Shown: one piece after another, positions 1 through 9,080 of the stretch
Layout of the letters: each line of letters opens with the position of its first letter
Position numbering within the stretch: position 1 is the stretch's first letter
DNA from: Oscillospiraceae bacterium
GTDB lineage: Bacteria; Bacillota; Clostridia; Oscillospirales; Oscillospiraceae
NCBI GenBank assembly: GCA_902779945.1
Contig: CACZDN010000002.1
Coordinates: 1-64,000, forward strand
DNA length: 64,000 bases
Direction of reading: 5' to 3'
Notes under the pieces: model-generated
Told to the model about the DNA's origin: nothing
Databases searched by the model: none
Seen by the model: the letters and a program-made list of their open reading frames with translations, nothing else
Made by a program: the position numbers and the translations under genes

Positions 1-899
1 GCGCCCTTGTTATCTGAACGGGTATCCTCATCAAAGAGCAAATCCAGGATCTGCTCTCTCCAGTCCGGGAGCCGCATGATTGCAAGCTGTCTTACGCCGA
101 AATCCTGCAACGGAACAAAGCAGACATGAGGATAAATGCTGTCGAACCTCTGCGGTTTCCCTTTCCAGGTGTCTTTACAGCGTATCGTGTCAAGCGCAAC
201 CGAGTAATCCTGCCCAAGAAGAACGGCGGTGTCTAACTGAGAGCATCCGGAATTGTTTCGGGCAATCTGAATCAGATCCTGCCTTGCCTTGAATTCGCCC
301 TCACCATTCCAGCGCATGACGGCATTTCGGGTATTATAGACGGCCATGCAGGTTGCGGGTGTAAACAGAGCGCCTGTATAGCGGGCATATTTTGTTTTGT
401 TCACTGATTCAGGATCGATTTGCTTGACATCTCTTGCCAGAAGCGCCATCGGGCGATCTATGATCAGCGCCTGACGCTGCATCTGAAGAGCCGGAAGCAT
501 CCAGGGCCTGCACTCAATGCCTGCCCGGAGGAGCATTACAGCCGTCTCGGCCACCCGATAAGAGCGCTCATGATGCGTTTTGCTGCTTGACATGCCTGAG
601 CGGGTGAATCTGGATTCGTAGTATTCCCGTGTCCCGATCCAGTCGAGCAGGGGAAGGGCGAATCTTGACAGGCGAATGGTCGTACAGGGTGACTTGCCTG
701 AGAGGTTGATCACCTTCACGCACAGCTTTTCACCGGTCGCAGAGTTCCGGATCACCTGAGGCTGTGTCAGCTTCTGAATCAGCCTGCCGAGCTCCTGCCT
801 GTCTCCGAGAAGTTGCAGCGAAGTCGTCGGATGCTCGCCCACAAGAGAGAGGACGGTCACGAGACGGAAGAGATGACTGCCGGGAGAAAAGTACATCAT
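1..899 (-). CDS. Conserved conjugative-element protein of unknown function (partial, runs off the left edge)
   Basis: An uninterrupted minus-strand frame of 299 codons starts at an ATG preceded by GAGGAT six bases upstream and stays open to the first base of the window, so the C-terminus is outside. The product begins MMYFSPGSHLFRLV and continues with a region resembling a winged-helix or replication-relaxation-type protein, including the stretches LPLLDWIGTREYY and GVRQLAIMRLPDWREQ. Similar proteins of unknown role occur in clostridial conjugative transposons downstream of virB4. No signal peptide or catalytic motif is evident. The frame is intact as far as visible, unlike several neighbours. 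Family membership comes from memory of such elements and is not verified; what is certain is the long open frame with coding-like composition. Confidence 0.6.
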   Translation of the reverse strand, partial: MMYFSPGSHLFRLVTVLSLVGEHPTTSLQLLGDRQELGRLIQKLTQPQVIRNSATGEKLCVKVINLSGKSPCTTIRLSRFALPLLDWIGTREYYESRFTRSGMSSSKTHHERSYRVAETAVMLLRAGIECRPWMLPALQMQRQALIIDRPMALLARDVKQIDPESVNKTKYARYTGALFTPATCMAVYNTRNAVMRWNGEGEFKARQDLIQIARNNSGCSQLDTAVLLGQDYSVALDTIRCKDTWKGKPQRFDSIYPHVCFVPLQDFGVRQLAIMRLPDWREQILDLLFDEDTRSDNKG

Positions 900-1062
900 T
901 GCGTATCCTCTTGTATAAAGAAAAATCGGTCAATGGTTTCTCCTCTTGACCGAAAAAGTGAAGTGCCAGAGCGGCCCAATAGCCTGATTTACAGACAAAA
1001 ACCACCGCTAAAAACAGGTACAGAAAATGAAGAAAATTCGGCATGGTTTTTTGCACCTGTTT

Positions 1063-1734
1063 TCAGATGGTCTGCCACGTGTTTTTCATATCTTTTTGCT
1101 CCTGTTCGAGCCAGAGAGGAAAGTCCCGCCGGGGCACGACGAAGACCTCTGTGAAGTCCTCATCGCCGGCTGCGCTGCAGTAGTAGTGAGAGCATACTGC
1201 CGGGCCGTCATCGGTCAGAACAAAGAGGGCAATGGCATCGGCCACTGTGTTGACCTCAATGTTATCGTGATCACGCTTCCGGCGCTCCGGCCGCTTTCGG
1301 TCATATACATGGCGGAAAATGAGGACGGCGTCCACGTAATGAAGCGGTTCATGGTCGTCAAAGTATCTCTGAAGCGCCGGGTAAAGGTATGCACGGATAT
1401 AGCTGCGCAACTCCATCTCCTTCTTCTGGAGTAGAGTAGGTAGATTTACATAAAACCAATTTTCTTTTGTTATGGAAATCTTAACGGGAACTGTGCTGCA
1501 TACTACATCTTCAACATCCTGATAGGCACTGGGCTTGCCGGTGTAGACAGGGAGCTTGCGGGTCAAAAGTGTGGTCTGTTCCGCATACCTGGCCAGACGC
1601 AGCGATACGGAATAGGCTTCCTCCAGATAGTTTTGATCGAGGAGCTGCCGGATCAGGCGCGTTTCGGCATTGAGACGATTAATTTTCTGCTCAATCGAGG
1701 ACAGCAGATCAATAAAGGAGTTGGTTGGCAGCAT
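1063..1734 (-). CDS. DUF6100-like conjugative-element protein
   Basis: A 223-residue soluble protein. The chosen ATG has AGGAG about nine bases upstream; longer frames reach back into the preceding gene and lack a ribosome site. The N-terminal 60 residues are helical and charged (FIDLLSSIEQKINRL), as expected for a coiled segment, followed by a mixed region with several Tyr/Trp residues and no catalytic motif. It resembles accessory proteins labelled DUF6100 in clostridial conjugative transposons, whose role is unknown. It overlaps the 3' end of the DUF5697-like pseudogene by 26 bases, consistent with one transcription unit. Intact as far as can be seen. Confidence 0.55.
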   Translation of the reverse strand: MLPTNSFIDLLSSIEQKINRLNAETRLIRQLLDQNYLEEAYSVSLRLARYAEQTTLLTRKLPVYTGKPSAYQDVEDVVCSTVPVKISITKENWFYVNLPTLLQKKEMELRSYIRAYLYPALQRYFDDHEPLHYVDAVLIFRHVYDRKRPERRKRDHDNIEVNTVADAIALFVLTDDGPAVCSHYYCSAAGDEDFTEVFVVPRRDFPLWLEQEQKDMKNTWQTI

Positions 1735-2295
1735 CTTGAAGTATCTCCTCTGAATAAAAAAGTACATTCGGCTCATCTGCCCCCTGAAATTCGACTGTTG
1801 CGAAGAGACAGGGGGCCTTCGGAAGCCGCAATTCAGCAGCCATTGATATGCGGGGAAAGACAATGACGTATTTCAGATCCTCCTGCGGCTGAAGCAGTCG
1901 AAGAAGATTCTTCTCACCCTCGTACAGTACGACGATCTCATATCCCATGTTTTCTTTCAAAAAAAGAGCTGAGACGGGTAAACCGCCGGATAATGGGCCA
2001 TAGGCTCCACATAGTCTATGAATTGCAGCAGCACCCAGACCGCCAGGACAATGCGCTGGTCAGGCTTTGCCAGCGGATCAAGAGCGCAGTAATAACCGTC
2101 TCCAATATCTGCGATCCGCATGTCCCGTTTGAGGTTATCCAGAATCTTTTCCGCAGTCCTTGGCGGCTTGCGCAGCATCCTGAGAAGCTGTGTCTTAGGC
2201 AGGGCACCATATTGAGAGAGCCATTTGATAACATGGGATTCATCTTCAAGCAGCAGATGATCACCCCCTTTGAAAGGCTTATGTACATACAACAT
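1709..2295 (-). pseudogene. DUF5697-like conjugative-element gene split by a frameshift
   Basis: Two minus-strand frames make one protein. The first (to 1957) has the start region LLLEDESHVIKWLS, a winged-helix-like segment (GALPKTQLLRML) and ends ...AVYPSQLFF-stop. The second (1960 to 1709) resumes directly with LKENMGYEIVVLYEGE. The junction is a run of seven T on the coding strand; eight T would restore CTC TTT TTT TTG AAA and join them. So this is either a -1 deletion in a homopolymer, polymerase slippage, or a base-calling error. The start is uncertain: the only ATGs (2295 and upstream) lie inside the TACAT repeat array, while the best ribosome site (AAAGGGGGTG near 2270) has no standard start codon after it. 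The full product would resemble DUF5697 proteins of conjugative transposons, function unknown. Confidence 0.55.
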
Positions 2296-2333
2296 TACAT
2301 TAATGTACATAGAACAATACATAAAGTTTACAT
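2284..2333. repeat. Five TACAT pentamers at about one helical turn (candidate operator array)
   Basis: TACAT occurs at 2284, 2296, 2306, 2318 and 2329, spacings 12, 10, 12 and 11. Two copies form palindromes, TACATTAATGTA (2296-2307) and TACATAATGTA (2329-2339). The tract is AT-rich in an otherwise GC-rich element and lies between virB4 and the DUF5697-like gene. The phasing suggests protein binding on one face of the helix; no cognate regulator is identifiable. Confidence 0.5.
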
Positions 2334-2351
2334 AATGTAGATTGAGGCTGA

Positions 2352-3982
2352 TTACACAGATTTAGCATCTTGTCGGTCACGGAGTATCGCTTCCAGCTCA
2401 GCCCGGTCTGTCGTGATCATCTCCTGCTCCTCCTTGGAGGCCTTGATGACCACGGGGACCTTGTTATTGTTGGAGCAGATCAGTGCCTCGCCTCGTTCAA
2501 ACTGGGTGATTGATCGAAGCTCGGTTTTTGTGAGCTTCAAAACCTCCTGCACCGTCTTGGCTTCATCCGGTTCCAGATTCAGAATGATCTTGTTCTTGGA
2601 GTTGTTGATGATTGCCCTGCCGTACTTGCCGTCCTCCAGACCGAAAAAGTCCGAAAGGTCCTGTGTTGCGGAGATGGCAGCGCCGCCGAAGCCGCGGATC
2701 GTTTTGAAGATCGTCAGGCAGAACTCCGCCGCCATGCGGTTGGAGTTTGCGCCGATAAGCTGCCAGATCTCGTCGATCATGTTTGCTTTCTTCTTGGTGC
2801 GGTCCGCTCTCACCGTGTCCCAAACATAGTCGAGCGCGATGAACATGCCGACCGGCAGAAGCTTGCCCTTCAATTCTGAGAGATCCAGCACTATGTACTT
2901 GTTCGTCAAGTCTACGTTGGTCTGTTGATTGAAGCTCTGGGCGGAGCCGGTCACATAGCGGCTGATGATCACCGCAAGCCGCTGGGTCATGGGATTTGTC
3001 AGCAGCTCCTCGTGCAGATCGCCGATCGTGGGCATGGTCTTGAGCCGCGGGGGAAAGCTGCTTTTGCTGATATAAAGCGAGTCGTTTTCGTGGGTGATTC
3101 CGAACTTGGCATAGGTGCGAATCAGCGCCTCATCGAGCATCTGCTCCTCTTCGTTATTCATGTCCGGGATCAGAAGAGAACAGAAGATCATCAGCTGCTG
3201 GATCTTGCGGGCCAGCATCGAGTCCAGCTCACTGTAATCCAGCTCGTCGATGAGCTCCATCTCCGGGGAGATGCTCTGCCGGATCTCCATGATGTTGATG
3301 CAGTGCGGGGAGCCGGGCGCGATTCGGATAAACTCGCCGCCCACCTGACGGCAGGCACGGCGAAACTCATGGCCCTTGATCGGCGCTACAATAAAGCACT
3401 GAATTCCGCGCATCTCCGCCGTAGCCTGATCGGGGTCTTTGTGTTGCACAATTGTGTTTCCGCACTGCATGAAATAGGCGCGGGCATTTTCTCCACGGTC
3501 TGGATCGTGCTGTAGACCAGCCCGAAGTCCTCACTGTCACCCCGCCGCTGCTCTTCATACTGATAAATAAGGAAAAAGCGCCGGGTCAGAGCCTCGCGGT
3601 TGCCCACATCCCTCACGAAGCGGATATAGCCTTCGGCCTGACGTCGGCACTCCTCGTTGGTTTCGCCCTCCAGATCCTGACGCAGCAGCCGGACATGCCG
3701 ATCGGAGTCAGCTTTCCGTGTGATGCTCTTGAACTGTAGGTGCTGGGGAGAAATCTTCAGCCAGGAGGCAAAGGAGGAGATGATGTTGAACTGCTCCTCC
3801 TCCGAGCGCAGCATGAAGTTGATGGGTTCGATCTCCAGGATCTTGATGTAACGATTGTCCGTTGTCTCAATGATCCCGTGATGGATGCTCCTGACCGGGA
3901 TGAAATCCTGGACGAATTCAAGCAGCTCCGCGCGGCTTTTTTGCTTTTTTCTTTTTGTGTTTCTTGAGGCGTTTCGGGTCAT
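2352..3982 (-). pseudogene. virB4: virB4/TraC-type conjugation ATPase, internally deleted and frameshifted
   Basis: VirB4 is the cytoplasmic ATPase that drives type IV secretion. The N-terminal part (from 3982, about 165 residues, FVQDFIPVRSI then YIKILEIEPINF) and the C-terminal part (about 375 residues, including VTGSAQSFNQQTNVDL and a Walker-B-like MIDEIWQLIG) are both good matches to the clostridial conjugative-transposon family. They are in different frames: the coding strand reads GAG AAA ATG where E-N-A needs GAG AAT GCC, two extra A in a short A run near 3490. In the C-terminal frame, ...DQATAEM is joined directly to RGIQCFIVAPIKGHEF. In the family these points are separated by about 240 residues that include the Walker A loop. 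The remaining sequence totals about 560 codons against roughly 800 in intact relatives. No functional ATPase can be made. The 5' end overlaps the PrgI-like gene by 65 bases. Confidence 0.85.
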
Positions 3983-4301
3983 AGTGATAGCCGATCCTCC
4001 TGAAATGTAGTCTTCGCCGATTCATAAAGAACCGGATGATATGGCCGAGATACTGAAGCAGAGAGTCCCCGTCAATGCCCATCAGTGAGATGACGGCCAG
4101 GGGAATGAGCGTCAGCACTATGAGCACAATGTGCATCATGGCCGGCATGGACAGCCAGAACAGCTCCGGATAGCCCACAAGGGCGAGCAGAAACACGGTT
4201 TCCACCGTGTTTCGCGTTTCCAGCATCCCGCCGAAGAGCTTGCCGGAGTCCGTATAGTTTGCGGGAATGGCGAAGACATTATTAAATTCGTTGTTGTCTA
4301 T
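3918..4301 (-). CDS. PrgI-like membrane component of the type IV secretion system; start codon apparently lost
   Basis: Recognisable from VFAIPANYTDSGKLFGG to the lysine-rich C-terminus. It has two adjacent hydrophobic segments (FLLALVGYPELFWLSM and HIVLIVLTLIPLAVISL) followed by FFMNRRRLHFRR, the layout of PrgI/VirB3-like proteins that sit next to VirB4 in the membrane. There is no in-frame ATG, GTG, TTG or CTG between the stop of the upstream NlpC/P60 gene and the conserved core. The best-placed codon is ATA at 4299-4301, just after an AGGATGG ribosome-like site, which suggests ATG mutated to ATA. The next in-frame start, a TTG near 4382, is inside the upstream gene. It may therefore be poorly translated or silent. 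The 3' end overlaps virB4. Confidence 0.6.
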   Translation of the reverse strand: MDNNEFNNVFAIPANYTDSGKLFGGMLETRNTVETVFLLALVGYPELFWLSMPAMMHIVLIVLTLIPLAVISLMGIDGDSLLQYLGHIIRFFMNRRRLHFRRIGYHYDPKRLKKHKKKKAKKPRGAA

Positions 4302-4305
4302 ATGC

Positions 4306-6290
4306 TTACCACACCATCCTGTAGATGTATGCGATTGTGTTGTAAGTGCCGAGGCGCAGGGCCTCCTGATGGTCGGGCACAAAGATGTCCACACGGTGGA
4401 TGTTTTCTTCGATTCCGCTGCCGCCGCGGTCTTCGACGGTATACATGACACCGTTGATCATGATCTGCGTACCGAAGGGATAATAGCTGGACATGGCCAC
4501 CATGCCGCGCTGGGCATACTTGCCGCTGGCCGTGATGCCGTCGGAGTTCTCTCCGCAGCACTTGGGGCAGGGACAATAGTGGGTTACAATGACGGTGAGC
4601 TCCGAAAGCGGCTTGCCCCAGACGTCTCCACTGGATACCGGCGCGTCATTGTCCACAATGGTGAGCCTTCTGAAAACCAGGGAGCCTTCATAGTCCGGCG
4701 TGTTGAAGACAACGCCGCTGCCGGCTGTGCAGTGGACCCAAGCCCTGTTCCCACCGGCGTCATAACCGGCAAAAATCAGGACATGCTCCCAGCCCTCATC
4801 TCCCGCGAGAAACGCGAGATCGCCGGGCAGAAGCTCGGAGGCGTCGATCCCCTCCGTGTTGGGATACTGACCGGAGGTGCCGGCACCGATCTCCACGCCC
4901 ACGGCGGTATTGTAGACCCAGGAGGTAAAGCCGCTGCAGTCAAGCCCATAGGGACGGATCGTGCCGGTGCTGGAGGAACCAGCAGAGATGACGAGCCGCG
5001 GCGTGTTCCATGCGTCGTTCCAGCCGGGAGCGGATTTGCCCCCCCAGAAATAAGGCACCTTGCCCACAAGGGAGAGTGCGGTCGAGATGATGTGTTTCCG
5101 CGCGGGGCTGCAATCCTGGGCGTTGACAAAGGCAATCAGCTCCTCATCCGTGAGCGGGACGGCCTTGCCGCCCTCCAGAGAGCCGTAAAGCGTCATCTTC
5201 AGGGCGTTTGCCATGTTTTGAATGGCTTCACCGTATGTGACTTGGAACTGGCTGTATGTCGCATCGGGATTCAAACCGAATGCCTGATTGATCACAGAGA
5301 TATCAAAGGGATGGATCGTGCATTCGAGGTACGGGATCATCTCAATCGTCGGCGAGATCATCTCTTCACCGGCGGCCTCAAAGTAAGTAGCCGTGGAGTA
5401 GCTTGTGATGGAGCCGTTATTATATATAAGTAGATACGCGGTCACCTCCCGATAGGCCGGGACCATGATATCCTCCTCGCTGCTGAGCTCCACAACGGGG
5501 GTGTAATACGTCCGCGTTTCGGTCTCGTAGCTGTAAACAGGATCATCTCCGTTGAAGTCCACGATCTCGGCGGAGGATATGACCGTCAGCGTTACAGGCT
5601 CATACCTGTAATAGGTGACCGGGATCAGATGCTCATGCTCTTTCCGCTCGCTTGTCACGGGAAACATGGAGTCCGCCACACGCCGGAGCTTTGCCATCAT
5701 GTCCTCTTTGGAGGTGTTCTGCTGTTCCATTGACGCCGAGTAGGCGGCCAGAACATAGCAGGTATCGTATCCGGCAGAGCTGTGTCCGTAGTTGATGAGG
5801 GAATCCATGGAGAGCTTGTAGTCGCATCCGCCTTCCTCAAGTCCACCCTGGCGAGAGATAATTCATAACCGTAATCCGCGACGGAGGAGACTGCCTTTGC
5901 CATTTCACTGTATGTATCGGTAAGAGTCGCGCCCTCTACCGGCTTTGTCCCGTTCAGGCCGAATATGCCGTTGGTGACAATGGAGGGAAGAGAAACGATC
6001 GTCACAATGATAAAAGTGAAAAAGAGTGCAGTACAGATGAGAAGCTTGTACAGGGTATGACGCGCAGACCATGCGGCAGCGGCAAGTGCACCCCATGGGC
6101 CAGCGGCGGCAGCGCTTTTTGCGGCACCGGCAATGGCCTTGCCGGTTTTTGCGGCACCGGCCGCGGCTGCTCCGGCAGAGGAGGCCGAGGCCTGCTGCCG
6201 CATGGTGTTGACGGCACGGGAAAGGTTTGATGCCGCGTTTGAAAAGCTGTCGGAGCCGTCGCCGAGTTGACGCTTGTCCGGCTCAGCCAT
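4306..6290 (-). pseudogene. NlpC/P60 plus 3D-domain cell-wall hydrolase of the conjugation apparatus, frameshifted
   Basis: Conjugative transposons of this group carry a membrane-anchored peptidoglycan hydrolase that opens the wall for the transfer channel. The first frame (6290 to about 5860) has an Ala-rich cytoplasmic N-terminus, one membrane segment (LLICTALFFTFIIVTIV) and ends in nonsense after SLARVDL. The second frame (from about 5860, first ATG at 5808) carries EEGGCDYKLSMDSLINYG, an NlpC/P60 domain with GLDCSGF and the downstream His (GWEHVLIF), and a C-terminal 3D domain (ITASGKYAQRGMVAMSS, VEDRGGSGIE). Reading through, one base is missing at GTGGACTTGAGG. The two halves align end to end with intact homologues, so this is one disrupted gene and not two genes. 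Confidence 0.8.
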
Positions 6291-6341
6291 AAATGCTCAC
6301 CTCCAAAAAGGCAGCCGGACCTGAGCCCGACTGCCTTGAGA

Positions 6342-9044
6342 TCATGTTTTCTTCTTAGGTGTCTTAGTGTCGCGCTGGCGGCGCGGTGCGGGAGAACTGC
6401 GTTTTGCGGGGAGATTGCGGTAGCGCACGGTTTCCACAGAGATCGTTTTGACGTTTTCGCTGTCATAGACCGGCTTGCCGTTTTCATAAACAGGCCGCCG
6501 CTCAACAGCAGGCTGCCCGGATACGGTGTACCACTTGCCGCCGCGGCTGTCCTCCAGCGTCTGAAAGACTCCGCGGGGTTCAGAATAACGTGTGCTGTCG
6601 AAGAACATGGTACCGGGGCCGTCCGCATGACGCACCTCAAAGTGGCCATCACTGCGTCCAGAGTCATCGACGGATGTAATCGGCTGCTCATAGCCGGGCA
6701 TGAAGTTTTTGAACAGCGCCTGGTTGTAAGCTGCCGAGAAGTCCGAAAAGACCTCAGAATCTGTAAAGAAAGACGCAGAATCAGTGCTCGGTGTGCTTCC
6801 TGCAGGGGTAAAGGCAGCGTCAGACTGAGAAACAGGACTTGAATAATCTGACGCGGGTGTTGCCACAGGAGCCTCGGGCGTTTCAGCATGATAGCTGGAA
6901 TCCGGCACAGGGACAAAGTCTGCAGCAGGTGTGTCTTCCACATGAGATACGGAGTCGTTTGAGCCAGACATGGGATTCGCGTAGAAGGATTGGGCCTCAG
7001 CTTCGGTGATAGGCATACCGGAGGGGATTTCAACATCCGATGCAGACAAGTTTTGAACAGAAATGGGAGTACCCGCATCAAAAACCGGCTCATCTGCGGA
7101 AAGGCTTACCGATCCGGAAGCACTGCCGAGAGCTGTGTCAGATACCTCAGAAGGAGAATCCGACGGCGGCATCGGCGCAAAGTCTGACGTATTCGGCATG
7201 TAAGAATAAGAATCGGACGGTGCAGACAGGGGAGAGCAGGTATCCATGCCCGGGTTGTCCACAGGAGCGGATGGGATAACAGAAGCCTCGCCAAAACCGG
7301 ATTCTGAAGTCCCCGTAAATGTTGCTCCAGACTGAGATGTGTCCACAGACCCGGATTCAAAACCGGGCGCTTCACTATGGGGCTGCATGGTGTACCAATC
7401 CACGCCGTTGGCAGAACCCATAATGGAATGGGGAGCGTCTGGCTCTTCAAACATGGCGCTGTTATACCACATGGAGCTTGTCCCGTCCGGGGACGTAGCC
7501 TGAATCTCGCCTTCTCCAACGCTGCGAAGAACTGTTCCTTCGGGAGCATCCGGGAAGAAGGAAGCCACCTGCGCACTTTCGTCCGAGCTGCCGCTGAAAT
7601 GCGGCGCGTCATAGAACGAAGCGGCATCCGGTCCGCTTGCCACCTGATACCACTGACTGCCGTCTGAGGCTGTCAGCGTCGCATGAGGCCCGGAAGGCTT
7701 TTCAAACTGAGAGGCATTGAACATCTCCACAGAAGTCTGTTTGCCATCCGCGCCGACCGATGTGGTACTGATCCGGCCGCCGCTGATCTGCGTGTTCTTG
7801 AGCTGGTGGTTTCCAAGCTGAGGCATGTAGTTCTTGAGGCTCCGGTCCGCGATCTCTCCACCAATACTGCCGGAGACGGCAGATGGACGGGAGGCAACAG
7901 AGGAAATGGACTCGCCGGAGAGCGTAGCGCCGTTTCTGGCGGCGATCCCGCCGAAGGCGCGGCCCACAAACCCGATCGAGCCGCCGGCCCCCATGCGGGT
8001 ACCGCCGTTTACCACAGCGTCGCGTACATAGGAATTGCCCTTGAAGCGATTGGCAAATCCGGAGGCAACCCCGGCAGCCGTGCTTGTCGCGGAGCTGCCC
8101 GCGGCTCCGGAGCCACGGAAGACACTGCCAGCCGATCTCGGCCCGCCGCCGACACCACTGAGCACTCTCGCCGCCATCATCATCTCCATTGCCATACTGG
8201 ACCCGGTCTGGGCGACGTTTAAGCCGATGGAGGACAGATAGCTGTCAAAGCGCTGGGCGCACTTGAGAAAAGCCAGCGCGCAGAACAGCCAGAGAAAGAT
8301 GCTGCCCTGACCGTTTGTGAGCGCGCCGCCGTTTCCTATAAACTGGCCGACGGATGATCCAAAGGCCCGAAGGAACCAGACGTTCATAATGAGCAGGATC
8401 AGTTGGGAGCCGACCATGCGGCACCAGGAGCGAAATACGGAGTTCGTCTCTTTTGAGCCGCCCATGGCGAAGGCCAGGGGAGAGGTATAGCAGAGGACGC
8501 CGACCACCACATAACGTTCGACTGTCTCAAGCAGGAGCTTGAAATAATTCCAGCCAAGTGCGATCTCTAGGATCACAAGCAACAGCGTCCCAACGATGGA
8601 CGTGGTTGCCACAATGGTCACAAGGCCGTTTTTCAGAGCCTCTTCAATCCCGGCAAAGGTGAAGTCCTCCGCCGACATGGTGACCTCCATCAGAGCCGTA
8701 TAGGGCGCGCGGGCTATATCCAGCGTCATCTGGAAGATGGACTGGGCATAGCCGATCATCACGGCAAAGAGAATGCTTCTCGCAACGAGCGTCAGCGGGT
8801 TCTCAGCGTCTGTGATCGGCCCGCCGAAAGCGCGGAAGAGCTGCCAGGCGGTTATGAGGAAAAGGAGCGCCCATGCGGTATACTGGAGAATGCCGAAGGC
8901 CTTCGTCACAAAAGGAAAATACTCCTCCATGACCACCATGTCTGTGCCGAGCGCATCGAGAAAAAGCCCGGATACAGCATCCATGAGTGAGGTCATGACG
9001 CTGCTGATCCATGTCACGATGCCTTCAAAGATCCAGTCAAGCAA
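6342..9044 (-). CDS. VirB6/TrbL-like conjugation channel protein with a long repetitive C-terminal tail
   Basis: A 900-residue polytopic membrane protein. Residues 1-290 hold about six hydrophobic segments (for example YTAWALLFLITAWQLF, TIVATTSIVGTLLLVILEIALG interrupted by charged turns, IFLWLFCALAFL), typical of VirB6/TrbL, the inner-membrane pore component. Residues 300-400 are Gly/Ala/Ser-rich. The remainder is an acidic, Ser/Pro-rich tail that contains three degenerate copies of a roughly 55-residue module near 422-478, 509-563 and 795-850. Each copy runs DG(T/K)-x-MxFxSxxFxEP then DGxxWYxV. A basic C-terminus (RRQRDTKTPKKKT) closes it. Unlike its neighbours, the frame is intact. It is co-directional with the pilin-like gene upstream and the NlpC/P60 gene downstream. 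Confidence 0.75.
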   Translation of the reverse strand: MLDWIFEGIVTWISSVMTSLMDAVSGLFLDALGTDMVVMEEYFPFVTKAFGILQYTAWALLFLITAWQLFRAFGGPITDAENPLTLVARSILFAVMIGYAQSIFQMTLDIARAPYTALMEVTMSAEDFTFAGIEEALKNGLVTIVATTSIVGTLLLVILEIALGWNYFKLLLETVERYVVVGVLCYTSPLAFAMGGSKETNSVFRSWCRMVGSQLILLIMNVWFLRAFGSSVGQFIGNGGALTNGQGSIFLWLFCALAFLKCAQRFDSYLSSIGLNVAQTGSSMAMEMMMAARVLSGVGGGPRSAGSVFRGSGAAGSSATSTAAGVASGFANRFKGNSYVRDAVVNGGTRMGAGGSIGFVGRAFGGIAARNGATLSGESISSVASRPSAVSGSIGGEIADRSLKNYMPQLGNHQLKNTQISGGRISTTSVGADGKQTSVEMFNASQFEKPSGPHATLTASDGSQWYQVASGPDAASFYDAPHFSGSSDESAQVASFFPDAPEGTVLRSVGEGEIQATSPDGTSSMWYNSAMFEEPDAPHSIMGSANGVDWYTMQPHSEAPGFESGSVDTSQSGATFTGTSESGFGEASVIPSAPVDNPGMDTCSPLSAPSDSYSYMPNTSDFAPMPPSDSPSEVSDTALGSASGSVSLSADEPVFDAGTPISVQNLSASDVEIPSGMPITEAEAQSFYANPMSGSNDSVSHVEDTPAADFVPVPDSSYHAETPEAPVATPASDYSSPVSQSDAAFTPAGSTPSTDSASFFTDSEVFSDFSAAYNQALFKNFMPGYEQPITSVDDSGRSDGHFEVRHADGPGTMFFDSTRYSEPRGVFQTLEDSRGGKWYTVSGQPAVERRPVYENGKPVYDSENVKTISVETVRYRNLPAKRSSPAPRRQRDTKTPKKKT

Positions 9045-9080
9045 GATTTATCACCTCCGTTCCTGCCTGACCGGGAGAGC

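Noticed and set aside
730-1056. Minus-strand frame of 108 codons with a hydrophobic N-terminus between two element genes
   Set aside because: It overlaps the 1-899 frame by 170 bases and its second half is low-quality Arg/Ser-rich sequence; only the first 50 codons lie in free DNA and have no ribosome site that stands out.
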